NCBI GenBank assembly: GCA_024349245.1
Contig: JALDNG010000048.1
Location: 2,592,501-2,656,500 of the forward strand
From: Neodontobutis hainanensis
Lineage: Eukaryota; Chordata; Actinopteri; Gobiiformes; Odontobutidae
Length of the DNA stretch: 64,000 nt
Direction of reading: 5' to 3'
Numbering within the stretch: the first letter of the stretch is position 1; each line of letters opens with the position of its first letter. The notes under the pieces are model-generated. The model had not been told where the DNA came from. It saw only the letters and a list, made by a program, of their open reading frames with translations, and did not search any database. Made by a program: the position numbers and the translations under genes. Of this stretch, positions 24,036 to 37,300 are shown one piece after another.

Positions 24036-25669
24036 TGAGACAATGAATGACTTCAACATTTTTGTCTTGGAAACAGATGTCCACACCCTGGACCAGGGTA
24101 AGAGGGAGAAAATAGCTGTCACAGCACTTACTCCATATGGGGCTCCTCAGCACACTATGATGGCTATCAACTAAAAGCCCAATTCTCAGTCTGACACAGA
24201 CGATAATGGCTCTCAGCAAATCAAAATGTCACAAAACAAAGATCCACCCATCAATACTTATTGTGACAAAAAGCTAAAGACAAACCTTGGCCCCTCACTT
24301 TCAGCAAATATGAACATTTGCTGTTCCGTCATAATAAAAAAGTGCACTTCACATTGCTCTAGCAAAAATCGAAGAAAAAAAAAAAAGCAACTGAAAAAAG
24401 GCAAATAAATTGGGGTGTGTCAGAAGATGCTGTGGGCACATTGGAACATAGGACAAATGCACTGCTGTATTTTCTCCCACATTGCAGGCATTTCATTAAT
24501 GACATGGATCAGCTTACAACATTAAGTGGGGTGAAACAGTTCTGATCACGGCTCTGGGCTGGCTGTGCCTCTGGTTAATCTGTCCCGTTGAAAGTGCCAA
24601 AGAGAAATCGTCTAAAATGCTTTTTTTCCTCTTTTCGGGTCTGGATTTTGCCCTCACAGACAAGAGACAACACTGACTCTTGTCTGTAGTATTCCCTGAA
24701 AGAACCTGGGGCACATGTATCCATGATTTTTTGCAAACAAGAAAACAAATCTGAATTTTGACAGAAATTATGTCTGTATTTTGACAGAGAAAAGATGATA
24801 AAGGAATTGTGTTGAGCCATCAGTGATCTGAAGTGACTTTAGCCATTAATGGACCCCCTCAGCGTGGAAATAAAGCATACTGTATATAAACATATATACA
24901 CAGTATATAAGTCTGTGTATTAATCTAATTTACATCTTTACATTCTTTACATTTACATCCAAAAGGGAGAAAGTTCTCTTTGTAAATCACACTTTTCACA
25001 TTTTTCCTCAACACAAGTGAATTAAGCAGGACATTATTACAATTCCTTGCAGTTTTTTTCTATTTACTGCCAAGTTTATATTTTTGAGCAAAGAACCACC
25101 TTGTAGCGGCACATTCAGTTGACTTTCAGTTGCCCATCTGTGGAAAACAGACATCGAGAAGCACCCTGTGTGTCATCAGACATCCCCAGTTCCTCAGTAT
25201 TTGTTACTTTCAAGGTGTTCACCAGTGGTTCTAATGCACATGATGTAACATTTCCTTCAATCTGCTGCAAAATGTCTTGTCAAATACATCCCATTGCTTC
25301 TCATCTTTTAATAAAAACCACCCATCTATACGTTTACTCTCCAATAACAGATGAATCAGCAAAGTGATCACAACACTTCTCATTAGAGACCATTTTAAGA
25401 CCTGGTTTCATCAAGGGAGTTTGATTTAGTCCAGAAATAGGGGTTCTTTGTCTTCCTTGCTGTCTAAAATAGGCGCATGATAAAATATACATCAACAAAC
25501 TGTAAGGTGCACTGTTTTCAGTTATTGGTTCCACAGAAGCTGCTGCAGTGACTGAAACGTGGCTCACTCTAACATACAGCCCTTGAGCAGTGTGCATTTG
25601 CTGATGTGAGAAAAAAGGCATTTGCTGCACATTCCTGGATTCATCCTGCATTCTTTAAGTTTCAAGTGC
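24036..25669 (-). other. Presumed tbl1x 3' UTR
   Basis: No splice sites or coding frames of note. An AT-rich near-palindromic patch (CTGTATATAAACATATATACACAG region) is at 24880-24910. Called as 3' UTR from its position after the stop at 25670 and the signal at 24035. Confidence 0.5.
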
Positions 25670-28600
25670 CTATTTCCGAAGATCAAGGACACAGACCTGC
25701 AAGAATAAATAGATAGTGGTTGTGATTAAACATTGAACAAATAATCTGACTGAAAGCAGTATCAAAATTGCTATAGCTTACAGAGCCATCTGATGCACTG
25801 GCACCAACTTTGTCCCCTGTGCTGTTCCAACAGACCTCAAAAATGCCACCAGTCCCTCTGTAGCTGTGCACTAGTGCTCCCGTCTGCAAACAACGCAAAG
25901 TAATTATGAGCTGCTTCATTTGTCATTATAATCTGAAGCATAAATCCAAGGAAGACATTTACCGTAGTGTTCCAAATGTGGACACACTTATCAAAGGAAC
26001 CGCTGGCGAGGTGTTTGCCATCGGGACTGAAGGCCACGCTGTAGACCGGTTCCTGGTGCTTTGTCAGTGTGTGAATACAAACCCCCCGCTCAACATCCCA
26101 CAGTCGCACTGTCGAGTCAAAAGAGGCGCTGATGGGTAAGGACAAAAGAAAGAAAGAAATCAGGCCAGCAGCATTATTGTCTCAAGTCAAAGGGTTTAGT
26201 GTTCGAAGTAATTGGCAGTCATGCACAATAAAGATTTACCATTGCTAAGAAGAACATTTAATCCTTTTCAAATGTATAGTGCAGTGAAGACAGACGGTAT
26301 GTAACATGGTTCAAATATACATTCAAATGGTGGGCACACGTTACACTACTGAATAGGAGCCATGTGTGTGCATTCCCCACCTGGCAAGCATAATGTTGGA
26401 GTTGGGGTTGTTGGTACCAGGGCCTGTGGGACTCCACTTTATAGTGTAGATCTCTTTACTGTGGGCCTGCAGGTCGTGGACACAGGATTCCTGCTTCATA
26501 CTCCAAATCTGTTTTAGGGTAACAGAAAAACACAACACAGCTTTAAAGAACATCTAATGACAACTATTGCTAATCAGGAAAGTTCCTACCTTTAAGGTCA
26601 TGTCATCTGAACAGGAGGCCAGCAGCATGCCTGATGGATCCCACTTAATGGCATTAACTTCATTCTACAAGACAAAAAAATAATATTTGCATTAGTTATC
26701 TTAGGGGTGTTTAAAGCCAAGAGTCTGCTGAGGTTTGCAGATAGACAAGATCAACTCACCGTGTGGCCCTGGAAAGTCTTGAGAGGGCGGTCGTTGCCAA
26801 GGCGACATACATGGATGCACATGTCTGTACTGCAAGAGGCAAAGGTAGTATTGTTCTGCCAGTCGACATCCAATGCTGGGGCTGTAGGGTCATTTATTCA
26901 CAAGGTTTAAGTCAGTCAGGCCAATGCACATGCAATAGTATGTTGTATAGGATTTTACCTGAGTGAAACGGAAACTGCTGCTTGGCCTCTCCTGTGTGTG
27001 CATCCCAAATGATTGTCGTCTTAAAAAGAAAACATAGCAGTTATTTACAAAACAAATATTTTAATCGTTTCTTAAATTAATAGTTACATAAAACAATAAT
27101 AATAAAAAAAACTCATTTTAAATTAAAATACAATCAAATCTGTGCATCTCTGTCCCTCTGTGAAAATCTTTATCAGGGAATCGCTAAAGGAATTTGTTAA
27201 TTATAACCCTGAGTACTGGAAGAGATTAATATAAGGTCATTATTATTGAAAACAATATACAGTATGAAATACCTTATCTACGCCAGCGCTGAGAATACAA
27301 TTCCCCTTTTTGTTCCACTTCAGTGCAAATATTGGCCCTTTGTGTTGCCCCAAGGTGCTAGCCAGATTTCCTAATGGATCACAGTCATATTTATTTTGTT
27401 ACAGAACAGTTATAATTAAAAGATAATATCAAGTCTAAATTATTTATATTATTGCATAACTAATGCACAATTGTTAGTTTAATCATACCATCTTTTGTCC
27501 ATATCCTGGCAAATCCATCATATGAACCTGTTGCCAGTAGGGTCCCATCGCTCTGTTGAAAAGATAAAATAGTGACTCATGTGTCCTCCTGAGTGCACAT
27601 GGAAAACAAAGCAGAGGATTCATGAAGGATCTATGATTTTGTACATACATTCCAGTCTAGTGAGGTGACGTCTTTGTTGCTGGGGACATCCTGGCCGCCT
27701 TCTCTGATACAGTGCCGGAGCACCAGCTGCGTGGAATTGGAGTTGTTATTCTCATTAAGGTTCCAGATCCTGGCAGTGGAGTCTCCCGAGCTGCACAGAA
27801 CAAATAGAGCAGGAGAGCATTACACCATGCCTCTTTTGCACTAAAAACATCAAGTGTCAATATGTGCATACTCACCCTGAGGCAAGCAGATCGCTGACAG
27901 GGTTCCAGGCACAAATGAACACCTCAGACTCATGGCCTCGAAGCACCGTAGCTTTACTAGCTGGGATCTCCACATCTACATCCATCTCCATGGGCTCACT
28001 GTGGTTGTCTGAGCACAGTAACAAAAAGCACTAAGAATTATCACCTTTATAAAGTGTCCAAATGGGACACAAGAGTGCTAATTACACCAGACCAAGTTAT
28101 GGTGTACCATAACTTGGTCTGGTGTAATTAGCACCTTTAAATTAAATTTGTGAAGGATAGACTGACACTACCATCCACTGCTATACTCCTTGTCTTCATC
28201 TGAGCCACACCTCTAGTTGCATTCAAAGATACACAGCAAAAGACATTCTGTGACAACACTATGGCTATTGCTGATTACACACCTGTCTTATTTTTACATG
28301 TCATAGAGCCATGTTAAAATCATGTTTCCTATATTAGATCTTTTTAAACAGTTTTCACAAATGGGAACAATATCTTACTCATGTGTGTGCCGTTCTCCTC
28401 TCCATTGACAGTGGCGTCTCCGTTCTTTGGTGGATTAGTCTGGTTTCCAGAGGTTGAGGCGGACATGGCATTAGCAACCTGTTGCTGCGCTAATTTGTCG
28501 CGAAAGGCCTGCTGCCGTGTCTGCACCACATCTGGCATCACCGCATCGATGAGCGACAGAGACTCGATGGGCCGGCCGTCAAAGACTGTACCATCCTGTC

Positions 28601-29350
28601 ATGGAACCAGCTGTTACTAATGCATCATGCTAAACTGAGGCTTTAATTAGCAACTTTCAATTAGCGACACATAAATAGAATCGTGAATACTATTGTACAA
28701 ATCCAATAGGTCTCCTAGTCTTAAATATAATTACAGCATGCTTCTTTTAGAAACTATCTACAATTCAGAGAAGAAAAAATGATTTAATCCATACAATAAA
28801 TATTCATGGTCTTTAAAAGTTAAGGGCTAAAAAGATGTTGTTTATTTGAAAAAACAGAGAACATCAGATAAGCACTCACTTCATTGATGCTAATCTCTGC
28901 CTCCACATACTGAAGCCCTTTCTGCAGGATGGAGATGAGAGCTGCAGGGGGCACTAGTGTTCCATTGATGTTCGACTGGCTGATATGGCTTTCAATGCCA
29001 AAGGTGAACGCTGAATGGGAGAAACCTGAAAATTTTCACATTCATTAAGAGAAGAACATTGAGCAGAAAACAACAATAAATCCACAGAATTTTCTGCAAT
29101 ATATTCTTCAAAAATATATGATAAAAAAAAAAAAAATAGCCGGTCAATCTACAATAAGTGTATTTGGCATGTCAGATTAATGGTCAATAGTAATACAAAG
29201 TGATACGTGACATGTAATTTCAATATACCGCACTGTGACCTGCATAAGCATCCGATAAGTTCCACATTACAGTCACTGACACAATTCATAATAATTGTTT
29301 AACTTGAAAAACCATGAAAGCTATGGGACTGTAAAGAGAACTTTGTGTGT

Positions 29351-29383
<33 letters not shown>

Positions 29384-29480
29384 GGGGGGGGGTCTGATGG
29401 TCTAATTCAACATCAAACAAACCTGATTCTTGCAGGTATCGGTAGACCAAGAAGTTGACTTCGTCACTTGTAATACTCAT
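25670..29480 (-). CDS. tbl1x: Transducin beta-like 1 (TBL1X), NCoR/SMRT corepressor subunit
   Basis: TBL1 is a nuclear adaptor of NCoR/SMRT-HDAC3 complexes that binds histones and helps exchange corepressors for coactivators. Coding exons, minus strand: 29480-29423, 29025-28880, 28595-28379, 28008-27876, 27790-27649, 27552-27489, 27370-27273, 27019-26959, 26881-26760, 26664-26590, 26508-26381, 26128-25963, 25883-25782, 25696-25670; 512 aa, all joins in frame. The LisH motif is at about 4-36 ([20 protein letters not shown]), then an F-box-like part, a polar linker (NQTNPPKNGDATVNGEENG) and eight WD40 repeats from about 160 to the end (VLRGHESEVFICAWN, FDSTVRLWDVERGVCIHTL, VCVLDLRK). It is very close to both human TBL1X and TBL1XR1 by sequence; I call TBL1X because gpr143 and anos1 flank it as on human Xp22. 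Upstream non-coding exons are proposed separately. Confidence 0.95.
28075..28134. repeat. Perfect 29-bp inverted repeat with 2-nt loop
   Basis: The left arm 28075-28103 (from GTGCTAATTACACC) is the exact reverse complement of 28106-28134; only GT at 28104-28105 separates them. It lies in the tbl1x intron between coding exons 3 and 4. A smaller hairpin (GTGTCC/GGACAC, 28054-28070) is immediately to the left. Confidence 0.97.
29344..29392. repeat. TG microsatellite and G10 run
   Basis: A (TG)n tract with one interruption, followed by ten G (29383-29392), in the first intron downstream of the tbl1x start-codon exon. Confidence 0.95.
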
Positions 29481-29527
29481 CTTAACCCAGCCAAATGGAG
29501 GAGGACGGCTTGATGGATAGGTTCACT
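29481..29527 (-). other. tbl1x: tbl1x 5' UTR part of the start-codon exon
   Basis: On the minus strand TTTTAG precedes 29527, giving a normal acceptor 47 nt before the ATG. It implies at least one upstream non-coding exon. Confidence 0.65.
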
Positions 29528-31154
29528 CTAAAATTAAAAAAATTAAAAACAAGATTATTAGTACGCAGGCCTATTTTAGTTTGCGTTAAGTCTGAATATA
29601 AAAAAAAAGTATAAATGGCATATATTTTGTAGCAAGCCCTACAATATGTCCAAAAAAGAAACACAGATATGCAATATGATCTCCATTCATAACATTAGTG
29701 GCAGGGTTCTCCGACCTGTGAATCCATGTCTTGTACTAAAAGTAAGTATTCAAAGGCCTTCTTCTCTGAGCTAATGGAATTGTCTATATCCATTTGGATT
29801 CAGCAGGAAGTGAGTGGTGCTTCCCATTAGTGACCTGGCCAACCATCTCAATGGAAGGAGCCCCGATAAAGCAGTTAGGATATTAAAAGCCAGTCTACTA
29901 CCCATTAGGAGATTACACACGAGCTCAAAAAGCTAATTACTCATGGGCAGCATAGCTGACCACTATTCATATTTTTATATTCATCAAATAGGGCTTTTAA
30001 CAGAGCTTACTCGGAGAGAGGTGATTTGAAACTACAGTTTGAATGCCAAGAAGATTGGGTTTATATTTTGCTATGACCAAATGAGTTCCGATACATTAAA
30101 AGTACAAAAAAATATTTAAAATAGCAAATCCTGTTTAAGCTAATTTTTCCAGAAAAAAATTAAAATAAGAAAATAGCACATGAGAATTAGTCATCCCAAT
30201 ATTCAACTATTTTTTTGCAGACCCACTGGGAGATAAAAGGGGCTGCAAACAATGGATAATAATAAAGTGGGTGCTGTCAGGTATGAGCTCTGCATAGCTG
30301 TCCAACTTTCAGTCCAAATTCTGTCCAGACCCACTCAAGTTCCCTTTTTGGTAGCGTAGCAACAGGAGAGATCAGACAAAATAGACAGAATAGTGTTGTC
30401 CCAATTACCAGTGGGCATACATCCAGAGGGCTCGAGCATGTTACTCAACATGAATAATTCACCCTTTCACCTAGGTATATCATTTCAGATAGAGTCTTTC
30501 TTCACCGCACCACATATGTGTAGCAAAATTATCTTAAAACCTCTTCTGCTGCCCACAGGATTATCTAAATGGTTACTTATTAAACTGTAAGATGACAAAT
30601 GGCAAAAAGGTCATTTGACTTTAAAAACAAAAGAAGAAACAAAATCCAGATGACAAACGTGTTTTTCTTGAGTTAATTAGCTTCCACGTGAGACCGAGAC
30701 GGGCTAGCCACATCAAAGCATGGCAGCTCATGAGGCTGCTCCGACTACACACTAAACTACCGGAAACACAATTAACAGGCAGCCTGCAGGATAGAGGGCA
30801 GCTGTAATCCCCTTCAGATCGGCCTGTGATACCAGTAACTATTACAAGCGCTAGTCTTGGACAAAACAATGCATCTTCAAGGAAAGCCGACCTAATATTA
30901 GCCTGTGCAATGTGTGGTTTTGAAGTAATACATGTAGTCAAAGGACAAGGATCCCTCTAGGAAAAGAGGATATTGTATAAATCATTGTGGTTACATCAAG
31001 TAGAGAAATTCAAATTATTGTTTTACAAGTTGTAAGATGGGAGTTTTAAAATGCATATGAATTTTTATAAAGAAATACAAGGATTAGCACTAACTTCCAC
31101 TTATCAAAGCAAGAGTTAAATCAATAGTAAAGACTGAACCAGGACTACAGAGGT
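29528..31154 (-). other. tbl1x 5' intron, proximal part
   Basis: No recognisable gene or exon. The 106-aa minus frame at 30621-30941 has no features I recognise. Confidence 0.5.
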
Positions 31155-31865
31155 CTAAATGTAGGAATGAACAACATCTAGAGTAAGCTTTTCCATTTGA
31201 ACAAAACTGGCTTCCTTCACCCCTCTCTCAAACCATCTGGCCTCTCTGGCCAAGATTTGGACATTGCTGTCCTCAAAGGAATGTCCTTTCTCTTTGAGGT
31301 AGAGGTGAACTGCAGACTCAGCTCCTCCAGGATTGGCTCTTCTGTGCTGATACATCCTCTTGTGAAGCTGTTGTTTAGTTTCTCCGACATAACTGCCACT
31401 GCACTCTTCACTGAACTGCATAAACTACATTACTCTGTTTGTGGGGATCTTGTTTTTTAGGATGGACCAGTTATTGATGCAGAGTGTTTCTAGGTTTAAA
31501 GTGGACTGGAAGGTTGTGTTTGTAGAAAATTCCTTTAAAAAAAGTAAAAAAATAACAAGACACATAAGTGATAACTACATCCTTCCCTTTTGTCTCTGGT
31601 TCCTGTCGGTTTGATTTCTGTGTCTAAGTTTTGTTGAAAGTCCATCTGGGGTATCCAGAGTCTTTTAGGGCTTTACGGATGTGTTGCTCTTCTTTCCATT
31701 TGTCTTCATTGGCTGTTGGCAGCTCTTGTGCTCTGTGCTGAAGAGTCCTGATGACTCTCGGCTTGTGCTGCAGTGGGTGGTTGGAATCAAACAGCAAATA
31801 TTGATCCGTGTGTTGGTTTCCTAAAAACCGCTACTTTAAGTGTCTTGTCCTCACAAGTCACCATG
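31155..31865 (-). mobile_element. Penelope-like retroelement relic, minus copy
   Basis: On the minus strand, 31860-31610 encodes a piece of reverse transcriptase (KVAVFRKPTH, then TDQYLLFDSNHPLQHKPR after a frameshift, then RTLQHRAQELPTANEDKWKE). From about 31450 to 31155 comes the GIY-YIG endonuclease (GSYVGETKQQLHKRMYQHRR, KEKGHSFEDSNVQIL, WFERGVKEASFVQ). This order, reverse transcriptase then C-terminal GIY-YIG, is diagnostic of Penelope-like elements. There are stop codons between the two parts and at least one frameshift, and the element is truncated at both ends, so it is dead. It lies inside the tbl1x 5' intron. Confidence 0.85.
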
Positions 31866-31924
31866 TTATTAACATTACTTTTATAAATAAATGTTAAAGG
31901 AAAAAAAAGAAAAGAAAAAAAGAG

Positions 31925-32110
31925 AAAGGGCACTCCGTTGAGGACAGAAATGTCCAAATTTTGTCCACAGAACCCAGTTGGTTTGAGAGAGAGGTGAAGG
32001 AAGCCATTTTTGTTAAAATGGTATGGTCTTCTCTGAAAAGAGTAGATGGCCTCAGATTCTTATTGCCTACTATTTACAACAGTGTTCTAAAACCTAAACC
32101 AAAACAGTTC
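31925..32110 (+). mobile_element. Penelope-like element fragment, plus copy (inverted relative to neighbour)
   Basis: The plus strand encodes KGHSVEDRNVQILS, then WFEREVKEAIFVKM and LPTIYNSVL, i.e. the C-terminal end of the same GIY-YIG domain found on the minus strand at 31155-31421, and including the part that copy lacks. A purine-rich A/G run (31897-31928) sits at its left end. Sequence on to about 32290 may be element tail but I cannot confirm it. Confidence 0.75.
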
Positions 32111-32290
32111 CACTCTAGAGGAACACCACCTGAATGGAAGAGTGACACTAACTCACCTGAGCCTTAACAACTCTCACATCAGGAGTCACACTGCACTTTC
32201 AAGGTAACAACTAGACCAGAGACCAGAACAGCCTGGTCCAATCAGAGTTAGTTTTAGGTTAAACCCCTTTCCTCTAGAGAAATAAGAGAA

Positions 32291-34329
32291 GCTCTCTTAC
32301 CAGTTAATCTCAGAATTGAAGAGAATTGAATTAAGAGACAAAACCATCTTCACCTTGAAAAAAAAGTCCAGATGCTTCTGCTTTAACCTTTGTTCACAAT
32401 GACCTGGATGACTGAGAAATTTCACAGATATGCCCATTTAACACAAAACCGGTGGACAAATGGCACATACATGTATTTAAACATGAAAGCATTACAAAGC
32501 CACTTGAGCAAACAGTAAAGTACTAACACGCTGCAAAGAGTGGGAAGATTATACGCACCACTCCCACAGCATTCATGTCACCAGCTCACTGCGTCTTCAT
32601 CATGCCCACTTCTTCTCAATACAACTCAACATTCAAACAAATATTTATACCCTATAGGTTTCTTTACTTAAATATTTCTTGTTAAACACCTTAAATGTAT
32701 CAGCAGTAACTATAAAAATAAAAAAGAGGCCAACTGTGTTGTGAAAATCTGGGGATTTAGTATGTGATTTTTCATTGTTGCAACACCAACAACTTCCTCA
32801 ATCAGCACCTTTTATTCCAAGCAAATTTGTGATGGTGCAGAAACTGTCTATGGGATCATATCTACGCATGCCCCCAAACTGTGTCTCTTTAAACGAATGT
32901 GAGGCCCTAAAGATAACTGAAGAGGAATAAATCTTGTGAGCAACATGAACAGAGTGTTAAGTGAACATCTTTTTGGCTACTGAAATGACAACAATCTCAG
33001 ATCTAATTTCCAAATTATGTTATCCAGTTGGAGTCACAGTTGGCTGGGTGTTACTGTATTCTAACCTAAAAGACAGAATTTCACATAGTATTTTACTTTA
33101 CTCTGATGACTCAAACAATGCAACAATCCCCAAATTAAACGTGTTCTTGTCTAAAGACATAGTGTAGCAATAAGAATACAAAGAGCCATCTACAGTATCT
33201 GCACACGCAGGATCAGAAATACTGAAAACCAGCATGCCTGGGACCTCATTTTAGCCTGAACAGTCACCTCCTGACAGATGTGCAAACAAGACCTGGAAAC
33301 AGCAGCCATTTTCTCTTGAACTGCTCTGCTGAGTAAAACCCGCCTTTGAAGCTTCTGGTTGGGCTGCAGTCGTGGGGGGATGGGGGTGGGGGGAACCAGA
33401 GTGGGGGATGGGAGCGGGTTGATAAATAATGATCCCCGCACAGGTAATCACAACAACCATTTGTGCATTATTCTTACACTCTCTCTCAATGAGTCACTTG
33501 GTGACTCTCAATGTAGGTCGACAAACTGTGGGGGATGGTAGACCTCAGTCTCAAGGGAAAACACTTCTCCCACGCTTCCTGTGAGTGGCAACACTTTTCA
33601 TGTTTACCAGCAATGGCCAGAGCCATGTGTCATTAAAGCAAACCGACTGTAGCATTTATTCCAACATCTACCCACTGATTGGCCTGTGTTATGGCCTTCA
33701 ACATGAAAATGATTTCTTTTAGTATAATATTGAATGTTGGTCATTTGTAGACAAAGTAGAACATCAGCAACATATGATTTACACCTCTATAACGCTATAC
33801 ATGCAATACATTCCTCTAAATAGACTTAATAAAGAGCGAGCCAATATGTATCATGATGAATAACTCCTGCGTACTTCTTTGGCAAACATCAGACATCTGA
33901 TTCAAAGTGGAAACAATTCACAGTAGACTGAGAATAAAAAACACTGACTGACTGTACAGAAAAAAACACTCCAACAGTCTGGGTAAGACTAGACACAAAA
34001 CTCACATTTTTACATATTACCAGGTATTTAGCTCAACTGCAGCTAATTATATTAATTCTTGTCTAGATGTGATGCATCATACACATATTAATCCACAAAA
34101 TTAGTATGTCCTGACAGATATTAGCGGTGCACATCACTGAGTACAGGCTTTATTTACACCCAGAGGAATGAATGGGGGATGGTATCAGACAGAGAGGATC
34201 ACTTAAAGCATTCATCACAATGGCGTTTAATCGAAAGTGTCGAGACCTACATTCTGTCTTTATGCAAAACCATTAGCATCAAATGAAATTCCCCATCTCC
34301 CCATATAAGTGGTATCATTAGGTACTCAC
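32291..34329 (-). other. tbl1x 5' intron, middle part
   Basis: No exon recognised. A G-rich patch lies at 33374-33415. Short frames here look like chance. Confidence 0.5.
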
Positions 34330-34385
34330 TCGAAGGCTATCAACAGCAGAGCCTTGCCCAAATGTCCAACTTCCTGATGATGTTG
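34330..34385 (-). other. tbl1x: Candidate tbl1x non-coding 5' exon
   Basis: On the minus strand TTTCAG precedes 34385 and GTGAGT follows 34330, bounding a 56-nt segment with good acceptor and donor sites. It has no ATG-initiated frame into tbl1x. TBL1X in mammals has several 5' UTR exons, so the arrangement is plausible; no transcript evidence. Confidence 0.4.
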
Positions 34386-37300
34386 CTGAAATTAACAATG
34401 GGTACACAAGTATGACATTCTTTGCATTTTAACTCTATAATGTATAACCATTGTAAAACTAATTACACTGCTATTATTCTATCATAATATTTACTTTCAT
34501 CCCTTTTCAAACACAGCAAAGGCAGGTGTTATCTATTTTGCTTTTATAACAGAGAGTTTATGGCTCAATATGATTATTTTAGTCCCACCCCTGATTACAC
34601 CCTCTTTAGCAGTTACCAGGTTAGGAAAGCATAGCTCAAGCTCATTGAAAACTATTAAAAGAGCCTGTTACATTCATTAGAAGAGAACAGACAGCCTTCA
34701 AACAAACAGCACACTGACTGGTCTGTCAGTAAGCAATCACAACAACAACAACAAAGGGTCACTTTTAATCAAACGCGAAGCAAAGCCCAAGACACCTTTT
34801 GCAATAATGTGCTTCTGCCTTTTGTATACAGGACAGTATCTGCCCAACAACTCCTATTACTGAATGCATGGTTCAAATTTGTATAGGCAATGTTGTGCCC
34901 AATTTTAACCAAACACAGACAAAACACACCCCATTCCCCAAGAAAGACAGCACTGTTCAAAATGAGCTTGCGAAATGATGTAGTTTCAAATCTAGGACAC
35001 ACACAAAATCAGAATATTGTGAGGTTATATCTTAAACATTTCAGCTGTGGTCACCTAATATATATATATATTCGTGACAGGAAGCAAAACGGTGATATTT
35101 CATTTAAAAACATCACTGTGCCCATACACTTTTTAAAGAAGGCACTCAACAGTTCTCATCCATTTATTTAACCCGAGTGTCCACATTAGCATGGTTCACA
35201 GAAACGCAGAGCCACAAACTACAGCAAGAGCTTCAATCTGGCAATTCTTCCTCTAGCGTGCAGAGCAGTGAAGAATTAAGCTGTAAACACAGTAGCACAC
35301 CAGAGTGGGCAATACAATGGTTGCTATGGTGACCAGAAGATCTTGCTTCCCTGTCAACAGCTGCTCATGCCACCCTAAATACCCCCCGACTCTCCTTGAG
35401 CTTTCCTTCTTTGTGACATTAAGGTCAAACAAACAAGACAGACAGTGAGCGGTGATGCTAATCTTCATTGTAAGCATGGTTCCTTTACATAGGCACCGAC
35501 TGCTCACTCCAAATACAAAGTGTGACAGGTTCTTTTTTTAACAATAAAAGACACTGGTGTAACAATTGGACCATCACAACGTCCTCACAGCTAGACCATG
35601 AAACAAACCACACAACACACATGAGTGCCAAGGCAAAGGCGGCTTATTTCCTTAGACAATATAATGCCTAACTATGCTTGATAATTACTGCAGCATGTCT
35701 ATTTCACATTGATAGTACATTATGTAATATTCATCTTGGCAGTCAATACCAATTCTGGAAAGTAAGAAAAATACACGTGTGTGAGCCAAAACTCTAATAA
35801 TATGTGGTAACATAATCCAAAAGTAAACAAGACAGTAAAAAGGTTTAATCTGATACACTTGTCAAAACCACAGTGTTGCACCCCACCATCTTTAAGACAA
35901 CAGAGTGGCTCGTTTTGTAATGTGCAATGTGATTAAACATGAAACGCATAACACACAAGACTGATATTTATCTGGCTGTTGTGGCTGATAGATATTATTG
36001 GCAGATGTCGATAACACCATTTAAAAATATGAATAGCCGTTACTTTACTTAATTATTAAACAGTACAATTACATTCTACTACAACAACTTCCACTCTCTT
36101 TTTGGTTATGTATTTGGCTCTCACAGAATATCTGCTGAATTTCTTTTTTTCCCAATACGGGCAAATAACAATATTAGCGCAGATATATTTTCCGTCCCTA
36201 CAAGTGGTCAAAGCAAATGTATCAGCCAAGCACTGAGAAAGAAACAAACATCAACATATTTTTTAGGGCTGTACAATATTGGAAAAAAATGCAATAAACA
36301 ATACCTATTTTAAATATATAGCAGCAACAATAGTACCTGTAAATATACCGTTCTGGAATAACTCACTTGTCAAAGCAGGCGTTAAATCAATTATAGGCTA
36401 CTAGAACTACACCGGGTCAAAACCAGAACTAAATGTAGGAATGGAAGGACTTCAACTGGACGCAACACATTTTGATTTTAAGCTTTGTTTGGACAAATTT
36501 GGATGATTTTGACAGAAAAACGGTAAAGTACAAATGCAAGCATTGCCTTAGAAATCACACTTAGAGTCAAAACACACACTAATAAAAGAATATATATAAT
36601 AAATTAAATAACCAGCTGCCCCAAATTCATAAATGACTCAATACAACTACAGGCTTCCAATGAAGGTATGGGTGTTATTTCAAAGCATCAATGTGCCAAT
36701 TGGCTGGCAGCCCATGCACACTGCGTACTTCTTCTGGGGGAAGAGAATTGCTCACCTTCCCCCATGTCCTATCATAAATAAATACTGCTACAGAAATATT
36801 TGGACAGCCAGATACAGGGACTCAAAGAAGCCGAGGGCTGACATGAGCTTTCTCAGGGACTTCCTTGCCCTACTTATGAACAGAGGATACATTTCTGTTT
36901 TGAAAACTCTCTCCAGCACAATGTACATGGTATTTGTTGCTGTCATTTCTGTGGCTATTTTAGTGGTTTTCACAGCATATAGGTTGAGCATAACTTACCA
37001 AAAAAGATCCTACGCCAACAGAAAGACTAATTGCAAATGAATGAATTAAAACGCATATTTTAAAAAAATTAAAAAGGCAGGGTTGAGAAGGCAAGACTGA
37101 TCGAGCAGAGACTCGATGCATAGAGCAAATTGAGCTGTACATATTAAGTAAATGGGAGGTGTGGGCCAACTAATGTACGGCCAGAATTGAGCATGTACAA
37201 AACACGTAGGTTACTATGTCTCTCAAATAAGAGTATATATACGGCCATAGAGAGTAAACCAACTACGAGAGGTTCATCATATACTGCAGTACTTCATATC

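Noticed and set aside
36633..37040. 135-aa plus-strand frame with a hydrophobic stretch in the tbl1x intron
   Set aside because: No recognisable homology and no clear promoter or splice context; one frame of this length in 64 kb is within chance.
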